From positions 1-64,000 of the forward strand of contig CAYLVB010000005.1 in NCBI GenBank assembly GCA_964387075.1: a stretch of 64,000 bases of DNA, read 5' to 3'. Below the pieces are notes generated by a model. It was not told the origin of the DNA. It saw only the letters and a program-made list of their open reading frames with translations, and searched no databases. Shown piece by piece: positions 42,907 to 51,543 of this stretch. The position numbers and the translations under genes were made by a program. The stretch comes from PALSA-968 sp964387075 (GTDB lineage Bacteria > Bacteroidota > Bacteroidia > B-17B0 > Aurantibacillaceae). The first letter of the stretch is position 1; the number at the start of each line of letters is the position of its first letter.

Positions 42907-43266
42907 TTATTTAAGGATGAACTTTGCCGGAAATGAAATGTTCTTAACCTGATTACATTTCGTGCCATAACGTTTGTGTAAATCTGTTTCTGTTTTATCC
43001 AACGCGTTAAGTGTCGATTGATCACATCCGCCCCCAATTCCTTTAAGAACACGTCTATTTACAACAGCGCAGGTCGAATCAATATCGAACATTATTGTTA
43101 CAGTCCCCTGAATTCCTGCCTCTCTGGCTTTTACAGGGTAGTCCGCGCCAAAATACTTCCATTGTATTTTTTTCTTCTTTATAGCAGATGAATCCACAGC
43201 AGTGGTCTGACTGATTGCAGCAAAACAAAAACAGAAAAAGATACTGGTTAAAATACATTGCTTCAT
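42907..43266 (-). CDS. Small secreted TonB C-terminal-domain-like protein
   Basis: 119 residues with a signal peptide (CILTSIFFCFCFAAISQ). The rest looks like a single TonB C-terminal domain: YPVKAREAGIQGTVTIMFDI followed by a VVNRRVLKGIG strand and a helix with STLNALDKTE. There is no transmembrane anchor plus Pro-rich linker, so it is not a normal energy transducer; free periplasmic copies of this domain are common in Bacteroidota and have unclear roles. Its ATG overlaps the stop of the upstream 46-residue ORF (ATGA), which suggests coupled translation. Confidence 0.8.
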   Translation of the reverse strand: MKQCILTSIFFCFCFAAISQTTAVDSSAIKKKKIQWKYFGADYPVKAREAGIQGTVTIMFDIDSTCAVVNRRVLKGIGGGCDQSTLNALDKTETDLHKRYGTKCNQVKNISFPAKFILK

Positions 43267-43403
43267 TCGGCCTTCGATTTTTTAGCTTTACGCTTCCGAA
43301 TATACTCAGATAAAGGAATCGATCTCCCTCCAACCTTTTTAGCCTTATCATATAGCTTAATATCTGCTAATTCTTCAAGTTCTCTCTTGCACCGCTTTTT
43401 CAT
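43263..43403 (-). CDS. 46-residue antitoxin-like small protein
   Basis: A short ORF of 46 residues that begins MKKRCKRELEELADI and continues KLYDKAKKVGG, then IPLSEYIRKRKAKK. The helix-KLYDKAKK-loop-(I/L)SEYI pattern resembles the toxin-binding C-terminal half of small RelB/Phd-type antitoxins, without a DNA-binding half. Its TGA overlaps the ATG of the next gene by four bases (ATGA). The downstream partner is not a toxin, so this may be a decayed or repurposed antitoxin. A TAAATTTA box lies just upstream. Assignment is tentative, the reading frame and coupling are clear. Confidence 0.55.
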   Translation of the reverse strand: MKKRCKRELEELADIKLYDKAKKVGGRSIPLSEYIRKRKAKKSKAE

Positions 43404-43469
43404 TTAATAAATTTACAATTTTTTACAGTCAAAAAAAATCTGAAATCTGAAATTTTTAATCTTAAATCT

Positions 43470-44807
43470 CTACTTCTTCAACCTCGGATCTAGTGCATCC
43501 CTCAGCCCCTCACCTATAAGGTTATACATGGTTACCGTCAAAAAGATCGCGCCACCAGGAAAGAGCACCAGCCACCAGGCATTAAAATTCTGACGAGCGG
43601 CACTTAAAAGAGAGCCCCATGTTACTGAGTCGGCGGCCACGCCAATGCCGAGGAAGGAAAGACCGGATTCTATCAGGATGGCCCCTGCAATGCCAAAGGC
43701 AATAGCAATGAAAGCAGGCGCAATGCTGTTGGGCAAAGCGTGCCTGAAAATGATCCTTGCCTCCGATAAACCCAAAGATTTGCCGGCCTGCACATAATCC
43801 AATTGCGAAGTGCGCAAAAATTCGGCCCTTGTCAATCGCGCGATGTCGGTCCAGTTGGTGAGGCCGATGATGATAACGATGTTCCAGATACTTGGTTTTG
43901 CGATGACGGAAAGAGAAATGATTAAGATCAGCTTGGGCAGCGAATTTAAAATTTCAATACTTCTTGATACGATCATGTCCACCGGCACATAAACCCGCTT
44001 CCGCAAAAAAGGAAGTTTTCCCAGTAATTTCCCTAATAAATTAAAAACATACAGCACGCCCGCAAAAACGGCCAAACTGATCATCAACTGCACAAAGAAA
44101 CTAAAACCCGAGTGACTTATAGCATCCTGCAAAGTGGTTCCGCGCACCAAGAAGGCGTAGAAATAAGCCACAAAAACGCCAATGATAATAAGCCAGAACC
44201 TCGCCCTCGAAGTTTGTAAGCGCCTGTCGCCAAAATAACCGGCCAGCGCGCCGAGCATAACACCAATGAAGGAAGCCAAACACATAGAAAAAATTCCGAT
44301 GGTCAAAGAAATTTTTGTCCCGTGTATCAAACCACTCAAAACATCCTCACCTTTTGAATTCGTTCCCAACCAGTGACGAAATTTCAACGGAATGGGAATT
44401 ACATTTCCCTCTTTATCCGTGAACACCTGCGTTCCCCAGGGAGAAACAAAGTCAGCATTATCAAGATCCGACTTATGCGGAACATAAGCGCACAAAGGAT
44501 AGACCACACTCTCAAGATCCATGTGCTTCCAGTCGGCAATATCGTATTGGATAATGTCCAGTTGTCCATCCGGATTTCTTATTTCGGCTTTGCTGTAAAA
44601 AGAAATGGCCGGGAACAGTGTTTCTCCTTTGTATTTGCAGTAAAGCGGATTGTCATTGGCAAGTAAAGGCGAGAGAATGGCAATAATGACTAAAAACCCG
44701 AGCAGGCGCAGCGACCACATAGCGGGGCGGTTCGCTTTGAAAGATTTCCACGCGTATTGCGAAAAACTGAGGTCTGTATGTTCGGGCAATTTTTCTTCGT
44801 CCATCAC
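43470..44807 (-). CDS. ABC transporter permease, DppC/OppC type
   Basis: 445 residues, longer than the usual 300. The binding-protein-dependent permease core is in the C-terminal half: the EAA loop is LGLSEARIIFRHALPNSIAP and GLSFLGIGVAADSVTWGSLL follows. An extra-cytoplasmic insert of about 100 residues follows the first membrane helix. It imports oligopeptides or similar solutes with the OppB-like partner, whose stop overlaps this start by four bases. No ATPase genes are in the window. Confidence 0.93.
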   Translation of the reverse strand: MMDEEKLPEHTDLSFSQYAWKSFKANRPAMWSLRLLGFLVIIAILSPLLANDNPLYCKYKGETLFPAISFYSKAEIRNPDGQLDIIQYDIADWKHMDLESVVYPLCAYVPHKSDLDNADFVSPWGTQVFTDKEGNVIPIPLKFRHWLGTNSKGEDVLSGLIHGTKISLTIGIFSMCLASFIGVMLGALAGYFGDRRLQTSRARFWLIIIGVFVAYFYAFLVRGTTLQDAISHSGFSFFVQLMISLAVFAGVLYVFNLLGKLLGKLPFLRKRVYVPVDMIVSRSIEILNSLPKLILIISLSVIAKPSIWNIVIIIGLTNWTDIARLTRAEFLRTSQLDYVQAGKSLGLSEARIIFRHALPNSIAPAFIAIAFGIAGAILIESGLSFLGIGVAADSVTWGSLLSAARQNFNAWWLVLFPGGAIFLTVTMYNLIGEGLRDALDPRLKK

Positions 44808-46276
44808 TTGTAAGAAATTCTTGGGTCAACAGCCGCGTATAAAACATCAGAAACGAGATAGCCAATTAAGGTGAGCACACTGGTCAGTGTCAAGACCGCG
44901 ATGATCATGGGGTAATTTTGATACGTAATGGCATTATATGCTTCCAGTCCCATGCCGGGGATAGTAAAAATAGTTTCCAAAATTACAGAACCTCCAACAG
45001 CTGCCGGAAACACAGCCGCGAAAATGGTGATGATGGGAAGTAAGGAATTTTTGAAAGCGTGTTTCCACACCACGGCCTTCTCAGCAAGACCTTTAGCGCG
45101 CGCGGTGCGTATGTAATCGAGCCCTATGTTCTCAATGATAGAACCGCGCATGATGCGGGAAAGAAATGCGAAGGAACTATAGCTGTAACAAACAAGCGGT
45201 ATCACTAAATGCGGCAGGCTCGCCCACATCTTCTGAAAGATGTTAGCATCCTCGTCATATCCTTCATTGGGTTTTACGCCGGAGGCCGGAAAAATATCCA
45301 GCACATCCGGGTTTGCGAACAGCATCAACAGCAAAATGGCCACAAAGAAATTAGGAAGCGAATACAATCCAAAAAGTACCACCGAAGAAATACGGTCGAA
45401 GCGTCCTCCCCTGTCCTGCGCCGCCTTCACCCCTATCGGTATGCTCACCAAATAAGCAATGATCACCGAGAACAAAGTAAAGAAGAGCGACCAGCCTATA
45501 CGGTCGAAAATAGTTTTTGAAACTGCGTCTTTGGTTTGATACGAAGTTCCGAAATCTCCCCTGATAATTCCTTTGCTGTAAACGCCGCCATCGCCAAACA
45601 GCCAACGATGATATTGGTTGTTGCCATAAAAATAAACAGCCGGAAAATAACTTTTCCAGGTGGTTTCCCGCTCCCTGATGCGCTTGTAGGCCGTAGAAAC
45701 AGAATCAAGTTCGTCCTCAAATTCCTTTAAAAAAGGGTAACCCTTCACCTGGTTGCGGATAGTTGTGATCTTACTGTAGATAACAGGCTCCTGCCAGGAA
45801 GACTTGAGTGAAAGCGCTTCGTACTTGATGGTGTTAAAATTCTCAGTCACCACGTTCTTGTCGTAAAGTCCAAGATCAAAAATAGCGGGATTGAAAGCTA
45901 CAAGATCCATATAAAGCGTATGCACACGATTGTAATAGACCGCGATCTCAGGCCAGTTACCATGCTGGTCGAGCAAACGGCACAGCGCTTCTTTCTCGTT
46001 CTTATCATAGATCCTGTAAAGCGTATCGGGATACGAGAGTTTTACCAGCGACAAATAAAAAACAGGAAGATCAAGGCCCAGCTTTTGTTTCCAGAATTTT
46101 TTTTGTTCGATCTGGCTCAGGGTTTGCGAGCCAACTTCTCCGCCCGAGCTCGCCGCGGTCATCATCCGTTCAACAGGATCGCCGGGCGCGTTCACGGAAA
46201 TAGCGAAACCAATAACCGTGATGATGATCAGCGTGGGTATAAATAAAAGTATACGTTTGAGGATATACCTTCCCAT
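44804..46276 (-). CDS. ABC transporter permease, DppB/OppB type
   Basis: 490 residues. One N-terminal membrane helix (ILLFIPTLIIITVIGFAI) is followed by a periplasmic insert of about 200 residues and then the permease core with the EAA loop TARAKGLAEKAVVWKHAFKN and VGGSVILETIFTIPGMG. The insert is far larger than in proteobacterial OppB. It overlaps the OppC-like gene by four bases and would form the inner-membrane channel with it. Confidence 0.93.
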   Translation of the reverse strand: MGRYILKRILLFIPTLIIITVIGFAISVNAPGDPVERMMTAASSGGEVGSQTLSQIEQKKFWKQKLGLDLPVFYLSLVKLSYPDTLYRIYDKNEKEALCRLLDQHGNWPEIAVYYNRVHTLYMDLVAFNPAIFDLGLYDKNVVTENFNTIKYEALSLKSSWQEPVIYSKITTIRNQVKGYPFLKEFEDELDSVSTAYKRIRERETTWKSYFPAVYFYGNNQYHRWLFGDGGVYSKGIIRGDFGTSYQTKDAVSKTIFDRIGWSLFFTLFSVIIAYLVSIPIGVKAAQDRGGRFDRISSVVLFGLYSLPNFFVAILLLMLFANPDVLDIFPASGVKPNEGYDEDANIFQKMWASLPHLVIPLVCYSYSSFAFLSRIMRGSIIENIGLDYIRTARAKGLAEKAVVWKHAFKNSLLPIITIFAAVFPAAVGGSVILETIFTIPGMGLEAYNAITYQNYPMIIAVLTLTSVLTLIGYLVSDVLYAAVDPRISYK

Positions 46277-46363
46277 AATGGCCCGAATAGGTTTTTCCGC
46301 CGGCTGTTACACAGGCTATGCAGGTAAAGATAAGAAAGGTATTGAATAAATGAAAGCCGGCAA

Positions 46364-46912
46364 TTAATACCCGCCCACCATGATCTTGCCCACCAGGCGG
46401 CTCATGAGCGCCTTGGTATATTTCTTGTCAAACTCAAAACAATCGCAGCCCTTACTGTAAGCCACCAGCGCGATCGGAAAATCAATATCGTCATCGTCAA
46501 AATGATGGTAAAAGGCCTCATCGATCAGGTTGGTCTCGAAATGGAATTTGAACAGGTCGCCAATATCCGTCTTATCCGGTATTTTCGTGTCGATGCTCAC
46601 CAAACGCGCAATATACCCCGGCTTTTCGATCTTCAGCGTATACAGGATCCCTTTCTTCAGCACGAACTTAAACCCTTTACTAACCTTCAGCGTCTGCTCT
46701 TGCTCCACTTTATTATCCCGGAGTATTTTTGCCGTATAAGTGCCCTCCAGGCTTTTCATTGTCTCATCAAAATTACCGGTAACCTTCAGGCAGTCGGTAT
46801 TATGATCCTCATCACTCTTGGGCTTCTTTTTCTGCGCGTAAGAAGCGGTTAGCGACAAACAGAACAAGAGGGTAAGAACGGTGGCTATATAAACACGAAA
46901 AGAGACTTTCAT
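46364..46912 (-). CDS. Secreted protein of unknown function between oppA and oppB
   Basis: 182 residues with a signal peptide (FRVYIATVLTLLFCLSLTASYAQ). A region around residues 50-110 (GTYTAKILRDNKVEQEQTL, LKIEKPGYIARLVSI) resembles a carboxypeptidase-regulatory-like beta domain. The C-terminal part has a DDDDIDFPIA acidic patch and two cysteines (GCDCFEF). It lies between the binding protein (80 bases) and the permeases (87 bases) on the same strand, so it may be co-expressed, but no transport role can be assigned. Confidence 0.8.
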   Translation of the reverse strand: MKVSFRVYIATVLTLLFCLSLTASYAQKKKPKSDEDHNTDCLKVTGNFDETMKSLEGTYTAKILRDNKVEQEQTLKVSKGFKFVLKKGILYTLKIEKPGYIARLVSIDTKIPDKTDIGDLFKFHFETNLIDEAFYHHFDDDDIDFPIALVAYSKGCDCFEFDKKYTKALMSRLVGKIMVGGY

Positions 46913-46991
46913 AGGCCTGATTTATATAACAATTTTAAGGATTTTCCTTCTTTTCACCAAGTATTTTAGGCCAATTTAAGGAAAATGAAGG

Positions 46992-48767
46992 CTAATTGGC
47001 CGCTGACGGTTTAGCAGAAGCCCCGGCCAGCTGGAATTGGTTCAGAAGGATGGCCTGCCTGTCGTAATACATCTCCTGCGGGCCAAAACGCTTGTGTATA
47101 GCGATGCGGCGCACCGAGGTGAACAGGAAGATATAAGGCTGATCGTCGTAGATCATTTTCTGGAAACGCTTGCTCATGGAAAAACGCTTTGTTTCGTCGA
47201 GCTCATGCTTCATGGAATCTATCAGCGCGTCACTTTGGGCGTTGCCCCAACCGGTGAAATTAGACCCTTTGGTAGCCCATGACTTGCTCGACCAGATCTG
47301 TTCATGATCTTCGGGCGCGGCAACTCCCTGCCAGGCAGATACTACAAGATCAAAATCGTGGTTCTTTAAATTATCGATAGCCACATTAAAATCAACAACA
47401 GTGGGGGTTGCTTTAATGCCCGCTTTGTAAAAACTTTCCGCAGCCATCACGGCCATATCCTTCCAGGATGGCGCGGTGGCCATGTACTGGATATTGAATT
47501 CCATTTTCACGGTCTCGCCATCAATTTTTTTCTCGAGTATGCCATCGCCATCAGCGTCTTTCCAACCCGCTTCTGCCAATAATTTTTTGGCGCCTTCCAC
47601 ATCGTAAGCAATGGGTTTCAGGTCCTGGTTATATTCGTTCTTCAATGGAGAGATGGGCGCGGCTACGCGTTTAGCCTTGCCTTTGTAAATTACTTTGTTC
47701 ATATCGTCGGCCGGCGTTAACATGGCCAAAGCCCAACGTACTTTAGGATCAGTGAACAATTTTTTGTGCTTCACGCCATCGGGCTTCATGTTAATGGCGA
47801 TATATGAATAACTGTAAGTTGGCAGGAAAGCGTAATTGTAATTATCGGTAAACTCCTTGCTCTTCTCCAGTTCCAAAAGCGCCTTGATCTCGATATATGT
47901 AGAAGCATCATACTTCTGCTTCTTGAATTCGAGCATGTACGAATTGGGTTCGCGGTTGATGGTGATCACGATCTTATCAGGCCCCGCTGTCTCATACATC
48001 GTATTCTTTCCTTCGCTCCAGTGTCCCTTCTTTTTCTCTAAGGTCATGGTCTGCCCAGGCTCCCAACCCGTTATTTTATAAGGCCCCGCGCCGTGGAGGT
48101 GTTTTATATCGCGACTGTATTTGGGATCGTTGAACTCTGCTGACCAGGCCATCAATTCAGCTTCTTTATCGGCCTTGAACTTCTTATCATCAAATTGCCT
48201 GAAAGTATATTTCGCCAAAACATTCTTTGGGTCGAATATACTGCGCTGCATGATGGGAAAATCGGTGAGCATCCAGATGTTCTGGATGTATTTGTCCTTC
48301 ATCGTAAAGATCATCTTATTCTTGTCGGAAGGATCGATCTGGATATCAAGAATATTATCCAGGTAAGGTTTCGCGTGCGGGTTATTGGAAAGCGGGCATT
48401 TAGCAGCTTTAAAGGTAAACATAACGTCTTCTGAAGTAACCGGGTTTCCATCGTCCCATTTGATATCCGTCCGGATCGTGTATGTATAGGTCTTTCCGTC
48501 CTCTGAAATAATGGGCATAGCCGCGGCCAGGTAAGGCATGGGTTCGTTGTTCTTGATATCGGTGTTCACCATGAACACTTGCGTGTAGGTATTGATCTCG
48601 GTACGGGGCCCGGAGTTGTCGTTCACAGGATGCATGCCGTCGGGCTCGCCGATGGTATGATAAATTACTACATTATTGGTCTTTTCGGCCTTGGGTTTAT
48701 CTCCGCCACCGCCGCAGGAAGTGAGTGCTGCCAGGGCAAGAACGCCTATTGTAAGATGTACACGCAT
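46992..48767 (-). CDS. ABC transporter substrate-binding lipoprotein, OppA/DppA type
   Basis: 591 residues of the SBP_bac_5 family. A lipoprotein signal ends in LTSC. Visible family features are GEPDGMHPV, DIKWDDGNPVTSEDVMFTFKA split across residues about 103-125, HLHGAGPYKITGWEPG, and VRWALAMLTPADDMNK. It should bind peptides or related ligands at the outer face of the inner membrane and deliver them to the OppB/OppC-like permeases downstream. The gene is divergent from argS. Confidence 0.95.
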   Translation of the reverse strand: MRVHLTIGVLALAALTSCGGGGDKPKAEKTNNVVIYHTIGEPDGMHPVNDNSGPRTEINTYTQVFMVNTDIKNNEPMPYLAAAMPIISEDGKTYTYTIRTDIKWDDGNPVTSEDVMFTFKAAKCPLSNNPHAKPYLDNILDIQIDPSDKNKMIFTMKDKYIQNIWMLTDFPIMQRSIFDPKNVLAKYTFRQFDDKKFKADKEAELMAWSAEFNDPKYSRDIKHLHGAGPYKITGWEPGQTMTLEKKKGHWSEGKNTMYETAGPDKIVITINREPNSYMLEFKKQKYDASTYIEIKALLELEKSKEFTDNYNYAFLPTYSYSYIAINMKPDGVKHKKLFTDPKVRWALAMLTPADDMNKVIYKGKAKRVAAPISPLKNEYNQDLKPIAYDVEGAKKLLAEAGWKDADGDGILEKKIDGETVKMEFNIQYMATAPSWKDMAVMAAESFYKAGIKATPTVVDFNVAIDNLKNHDFDLVVSAWQGVAAPEDHEQIWSSKSWATKGSNFTGWGNAQSDALIDSMKHELDETKRFSMSKRFQKMIYDDQPYIFLFTSVRRIAIHKRFGPQEMYYDRQAILLNQFQLAGASAKPSAAN

Positions 48768-48784
48768 AAAGAGAACTTATAGAA

Positions 48785-48792
48785 CAAATATA
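48785..48792 (-). promoter_or_regulatory. -7 box TATATTTG for oppA-like gene
   Basis: An exact TAnnTTTG match on the minus strand, 17 bases before the ATG at 48767. Confidence 0.55.
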
Positions 48793-48848
48793 CGAAAATT
48801 AATCGCCAAATCGCGGGCCCGGTGATTTGTTCTGTCGCCTAAAATCGC

Positions 48849-48856
48849 CATCTTTG
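48849..48856 (+). promoter_or_regulatory. -7-like box CATCTTTG for argS
   Basis: One base off TAnnTTTG, ten bases before the argS ATG. Confidence 0.45.
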
Positions 48857-48866
48857 AGGCCGCAAA

Positions 48867-50660
48867 ATGGATATTGTACCTAATTTAACATTGGCCGTTA
48901 AAGCCACCCTCAAAGAGCTCTACCAAAAGGAATTTGAGGGCGAGATCGGCTTTCAGAAGACCCGTAAGGAATTTGAGGGCGAGATCACCCTGGTGACCTT
49001 TCCGCTTTTAAAATTATCGGGTAAAAAGCCGGAGGAGACGGGAGCGGATATCGGCAATTATCTACTGGAGCATACCAGGCTCGTTAAGAAGTTCAATGTT
49101 GTAAAAGGCTTTTTGAACCTTTCTTTGGCAGATGCGGAATGGATGGATCATTTTGCTGCATTGGTGGCAGATGAGAACTATGGAATTCTTAAAGAAGGAA
49201 CGAGCGGGCAATCGGTAATGATAGAATATCCTTCGCCCAACACCAATAAGCCGCTTCACCTCGGACATTTAAGAAATATTTTTCTTGGCGCCTCTGTGGG
49301 TCAGGTATTGAAAGCGCGCGGACATAAAGTGATACACGCCTGTTTGTATAACGACAGAGGTACCAATATTTCCAAATCCATGCTGGCCTGGAAACTTTTT
49401 GGGAATGGGGCCACGCCGCAAAGTACAGGCAAGAAAGGCGATCATTTGGTTGGGGATTTTTATGTGCAGTATTCTACCGCCTACAAAAAAGAGATCGAGG
49501 CGCTGAAAGGGAGCGGTTTGACCGAGGAAGAAGCGGAAAAACAATCGACACTGGCGCAGCAGGTCTCTGAACTTACCGTTGCCTGGGAGAATAATGACCC
49601 CGAAGTAAGGAAACTCTGGGAGATGATGAACAGCTGGTTCCACGAAGGAGTTGCCAAAACCTACGAGACGCTGGGAGTAAAGACCGATAAGAACTATTAC
49701 GAGAGCGACGTTTATAATTTGGGCAAGGAAACTGTGAAAGAAGGCCTGCAAAAAGGAATCTTCTTCCAAAAGGAGGATAGCTCGGTCTGGATAGATCTTA
49801 CGCCGGATGGACTGGACCAGAAACTGGTGCTAAGAAGTAACGGAACATCGGTTTACATCACCCAGGATATTGCCACTGCCAATGAGAAAGAAAGAGATTT
49901 TAAGATTGATCGCTCGATTTATGTAGTGGGAAATGAGCAGGATTATCACTTCAAGGTGCTTTTTCTCATTCTGAAAAAACTGGGAAGAACGTACGCCGAT
50001 AGCTTGTATCATCTTTCTTACGGCATGGTGGAATTACCTACGGGTAAAATGAAAAGCAGGGAAGGAACGGTAGTTGACGCCGATGATCTTGTTGAGGAAA
50101 TGATCAATACCGCCAAACAAACCACTCAGGAACTTGGGAAGACCGAAGGGCTGACCGAAGAAGAAGCGCAGAAACTGTTTAAAATGATAGGGCTCGGCGC
50201 GCTGAGATATTTCATTCTGAAGGTAGATCCGAAGAAGAAAATGCTTTTCAATCCGCAGGAAAGTATCGATTTTAACGGGCACACGGCGCCATTCATTCAG
50301 TATACACACGCGCGTATCCAGTCGATGATCCGTAAATCGGGCATGAGCGCGGAAGAGATAAAGAACAAGAAATTGAACCCGGCCTACGCCTTACACGTTA
50401 AAGAAACCGAACTTATTCATTTGCTGAGCGACTTCGCCAGCGTTATAGCAGAAGCTGAGAAAACCTATAACCCCGGCGCCATTGCCAATTATGTGTACGA
50501 AATAGCGAAAGCGTATAACCAGTTCTATCATGAGTTATCGGTACTGAGTGCCGAGAACGAGGAGCAGAAGATGTTCCGCATAGTTCTTTCCTATAAATGC
50601 GCGTTGGTGATCAAACAGGCCATGGCTTTGCTGTGTATCGAGGTGCCGGAAAGGATGTAA
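48867..50660 (+). CDS. argS: Arginyl-tRNA synthetase
   Basis: 597 residues. Class I synthetase that charges tRNA-Arg. The N-terminal additional domain (residues about 1-110), the HIGH motif as PLHLGHLRN, the KMSKS-equivalent GKMKSREG and the anticodon-binding DALR domain at the C-terminus (INYVYEIAKAYN-like, residues about 480-597) are present. It starts 100 bases from the divergent oppA-like gene and ends 168 bases before tRNA-Leu. Confidence 0.97.
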   Translation: MDIVPNLTLAVKATLKELYQKEFEGEIGFQKTRKEFEGEITLVTFPLLKLSGKKPEETGADIGNYLLEHTRLVKKFNVVKGFLNLSLADAEWMDHFAALVADENYGILKEGTSGQSVMIEYPSPNTNKPLHLGHLRNIFLGASVGQVLKARGHKVIHACLYNDRGTNISKSMLAWKLFGNGATPQSTGKKGDHLVGDFYVQYSTAYKKEIEALKGSGLTEEEAEKQSTLAQQVSELTVAWENNDPEVRKLWEMMNSWFHEGVAKTYETLGVKTDKNYYESDVYNLGKETVKEGLQKGIFFQKEDSSVWIDLTPDGLDQKLVLRSNGTSVYITQDIATANEKERDFKIDRSIYVVGNEQDYHFKVLFLILKKLGRTYADSLYHLSYGMVELPTGKMKSREGTVVDADDLVEEMINTAKQTTQELGKTEGLTEEEAQKLFKMIGLGALRYFILKVDPKKKMLFNPQESIDFNGHTAPFIQYTHARIQSMIRKSGMSAEEIKNKKLNPAYALHVKETELIHLLSDFASVIAEAEKTYNPGAIANYVYEIAKAYNQFYHELSVLSAENEEQKMFRIVLSYKCALVIKQAMALLCIEVPERM

Positions 50661-50710
50661 ACCGCCTGTTTTTCTTCTTCAGGTTCTCCTTTTATTTTAC
50701 CTATTTTTCG

Positions 50711-50718
50711 TATCTTTG
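50711..50718 (+). promoter_or_regulatory. -7 box TATCTTTG upstream of tRNA-Leu
   Basis: An exact TAnnTTTG match 110 bases before tRNA-Leu and 12 bases before a 23-codon ORF at 50731. It should drive both the folded leader and the tRNA. Confidence 0.55.
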
Positions 50719-50724
50719 CGCCGC

Positions 50725-50800
50725 GCCCGGATGTCACGAGGCTATGCTCGCGATGGCGAGTTTTACCTCGCCAGTGGAATTGAATATGCATCAACCGGGT
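50725..50800 (+). ncRNA. Folded leader of unknown role upstream of tRNA-Leu
   Basis: A 76-base segment closed by GCCCGG/CCGGGT and containing overlapping hairpins CGAG-CTCG, CTCGC-GCGAG and GGCGAG-CTCGCC, which exclude one another. It begins with GCCCGGATG, the same nine bases as the tRNA-Leu 5' end. T-arm and anticodon features are missing, so it is not a tRNA. A 23-codon ORF (50731-50802) also fits in it. It could be a tRNA leader, a switch, or a remnant; I cannot choose. Confidence 0.35.
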
Positions 50801-50828
50801 GAGTAGTTCTTTAAATAATCAAAAAATT

Positions 50829-50910
50829 GCCCGGATGGTGGAATTGGTATACACGTACGTCTCAGAAGCGTATGCCTTACGGCTTGCGAGTTCGAGTCTC
50901 GCTTCGGGTA
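50829..50910 (+). tRNA. tRNA-Leu(CAG)
   Basis: An 82-base class II tRNA. The acceptor stem GCCCGGA pairs with TTCGGGT (with G-T pairs), the D arm GGTGGAATTGGTATACAC is the leucine type, the anticodon loop CTCAGAA has anticodon CAG (50863-50865), a long variable arm follows, and the T arm is GCGAG-TTCGAGT-CTCGC. CCA is not encoded. Confidence 0.95.
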
Positions 50911-50916
50911 CAAAAG

Positions 50917-50953
50917 GGGACTTCTCATCAAGAATTTGAGAAGTCCCTTTTTT
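50917..50953 (+). terminator. Terminator after tRNA-Leu
   Basis: An 11-bp perfect stem GGGACTTCTCA/TGAGAAGTCCC with a nine-base loop, then TTTTTT. Confidence 0.9.
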
Positions 50954-51206
50954 GTTTTCCACGAAATCCCCTGATAATCCATCAATTTAGCTGATCACTG
51001 AATTTATTTCAAGGGTTCGATAATGATCTATTTTTGCGTCATATCCCAAACCACACGGAAAGAGAGTATTCTGGAAAATCTGTTTTTAATAGAAGTCTCC
51101 AGAGTCCCACATTTCCACAAAGTTACAGGCTACTTTGCAGGTGTAATTGATTAGTTATTATTTTAAACTCTCTCAAACATATTTTTTCCCACAAAATAAC
51201 TTGGTC

Positions 51207-51285
51207 GTTCCCCTGCGGGTAGGGCTTTCCACTGCAATCTTTGCAGGAGGCATGCAAAGGATTTCCGTTGCAATCCCTAACGGTT
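51207..51285. repeat. Dispersed repeat-like element
   Basis: Contains two near-direct copies of TTCC(A/G)(C/T)TGCAATC and CTTTGCA/TGCAAAG inverted arms. It resembles a repeat family I associate with Bacteroidota intergenic DNA. The whole stretch 50954-51543 has no gene that I can support. Confidence 0.4.
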
Positions 51286-51465
51286 AGTTGCCAGACATGC
51301 CTGTTTCTTTCTGAGTTTCTTCTTTGAAAAATTAAATTAATCTCTTGTAGAAATATCGCCCCCTCTTATATAAATCCAATGTTTTACTCAACGGGTTTTT
51401 GTCAGCAGTTGGCTATTCAAAACATCGGTTCATTCTAAAGTCGTAGAAAACAATCAGGCCGTATT

Positions 51466-51473
51466 TACATTTG
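51466..51473 (+). promoter_or_regulatory. -7 box TACATTTG
   Basis: An exact TAnnTTTG match 70 bases before the ATG at 51544; no clear -33 element is seen. Confidence 0.4.
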
Positions 51474-51543
51474 TAATCAGGCATAAACATTGACGCGGGA
51501 TAAGTTAAATATTAAAGCCTAGAACCAGCTAAATTATACCAAC

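Noticed and set aside
50725..50800. Possible second tRNA upstream of tRNA-Leu
   Set aside because: The length and end stem fit, but the T-arm sequence and an anticodon arm are missing. It is listed only as a folded leader.
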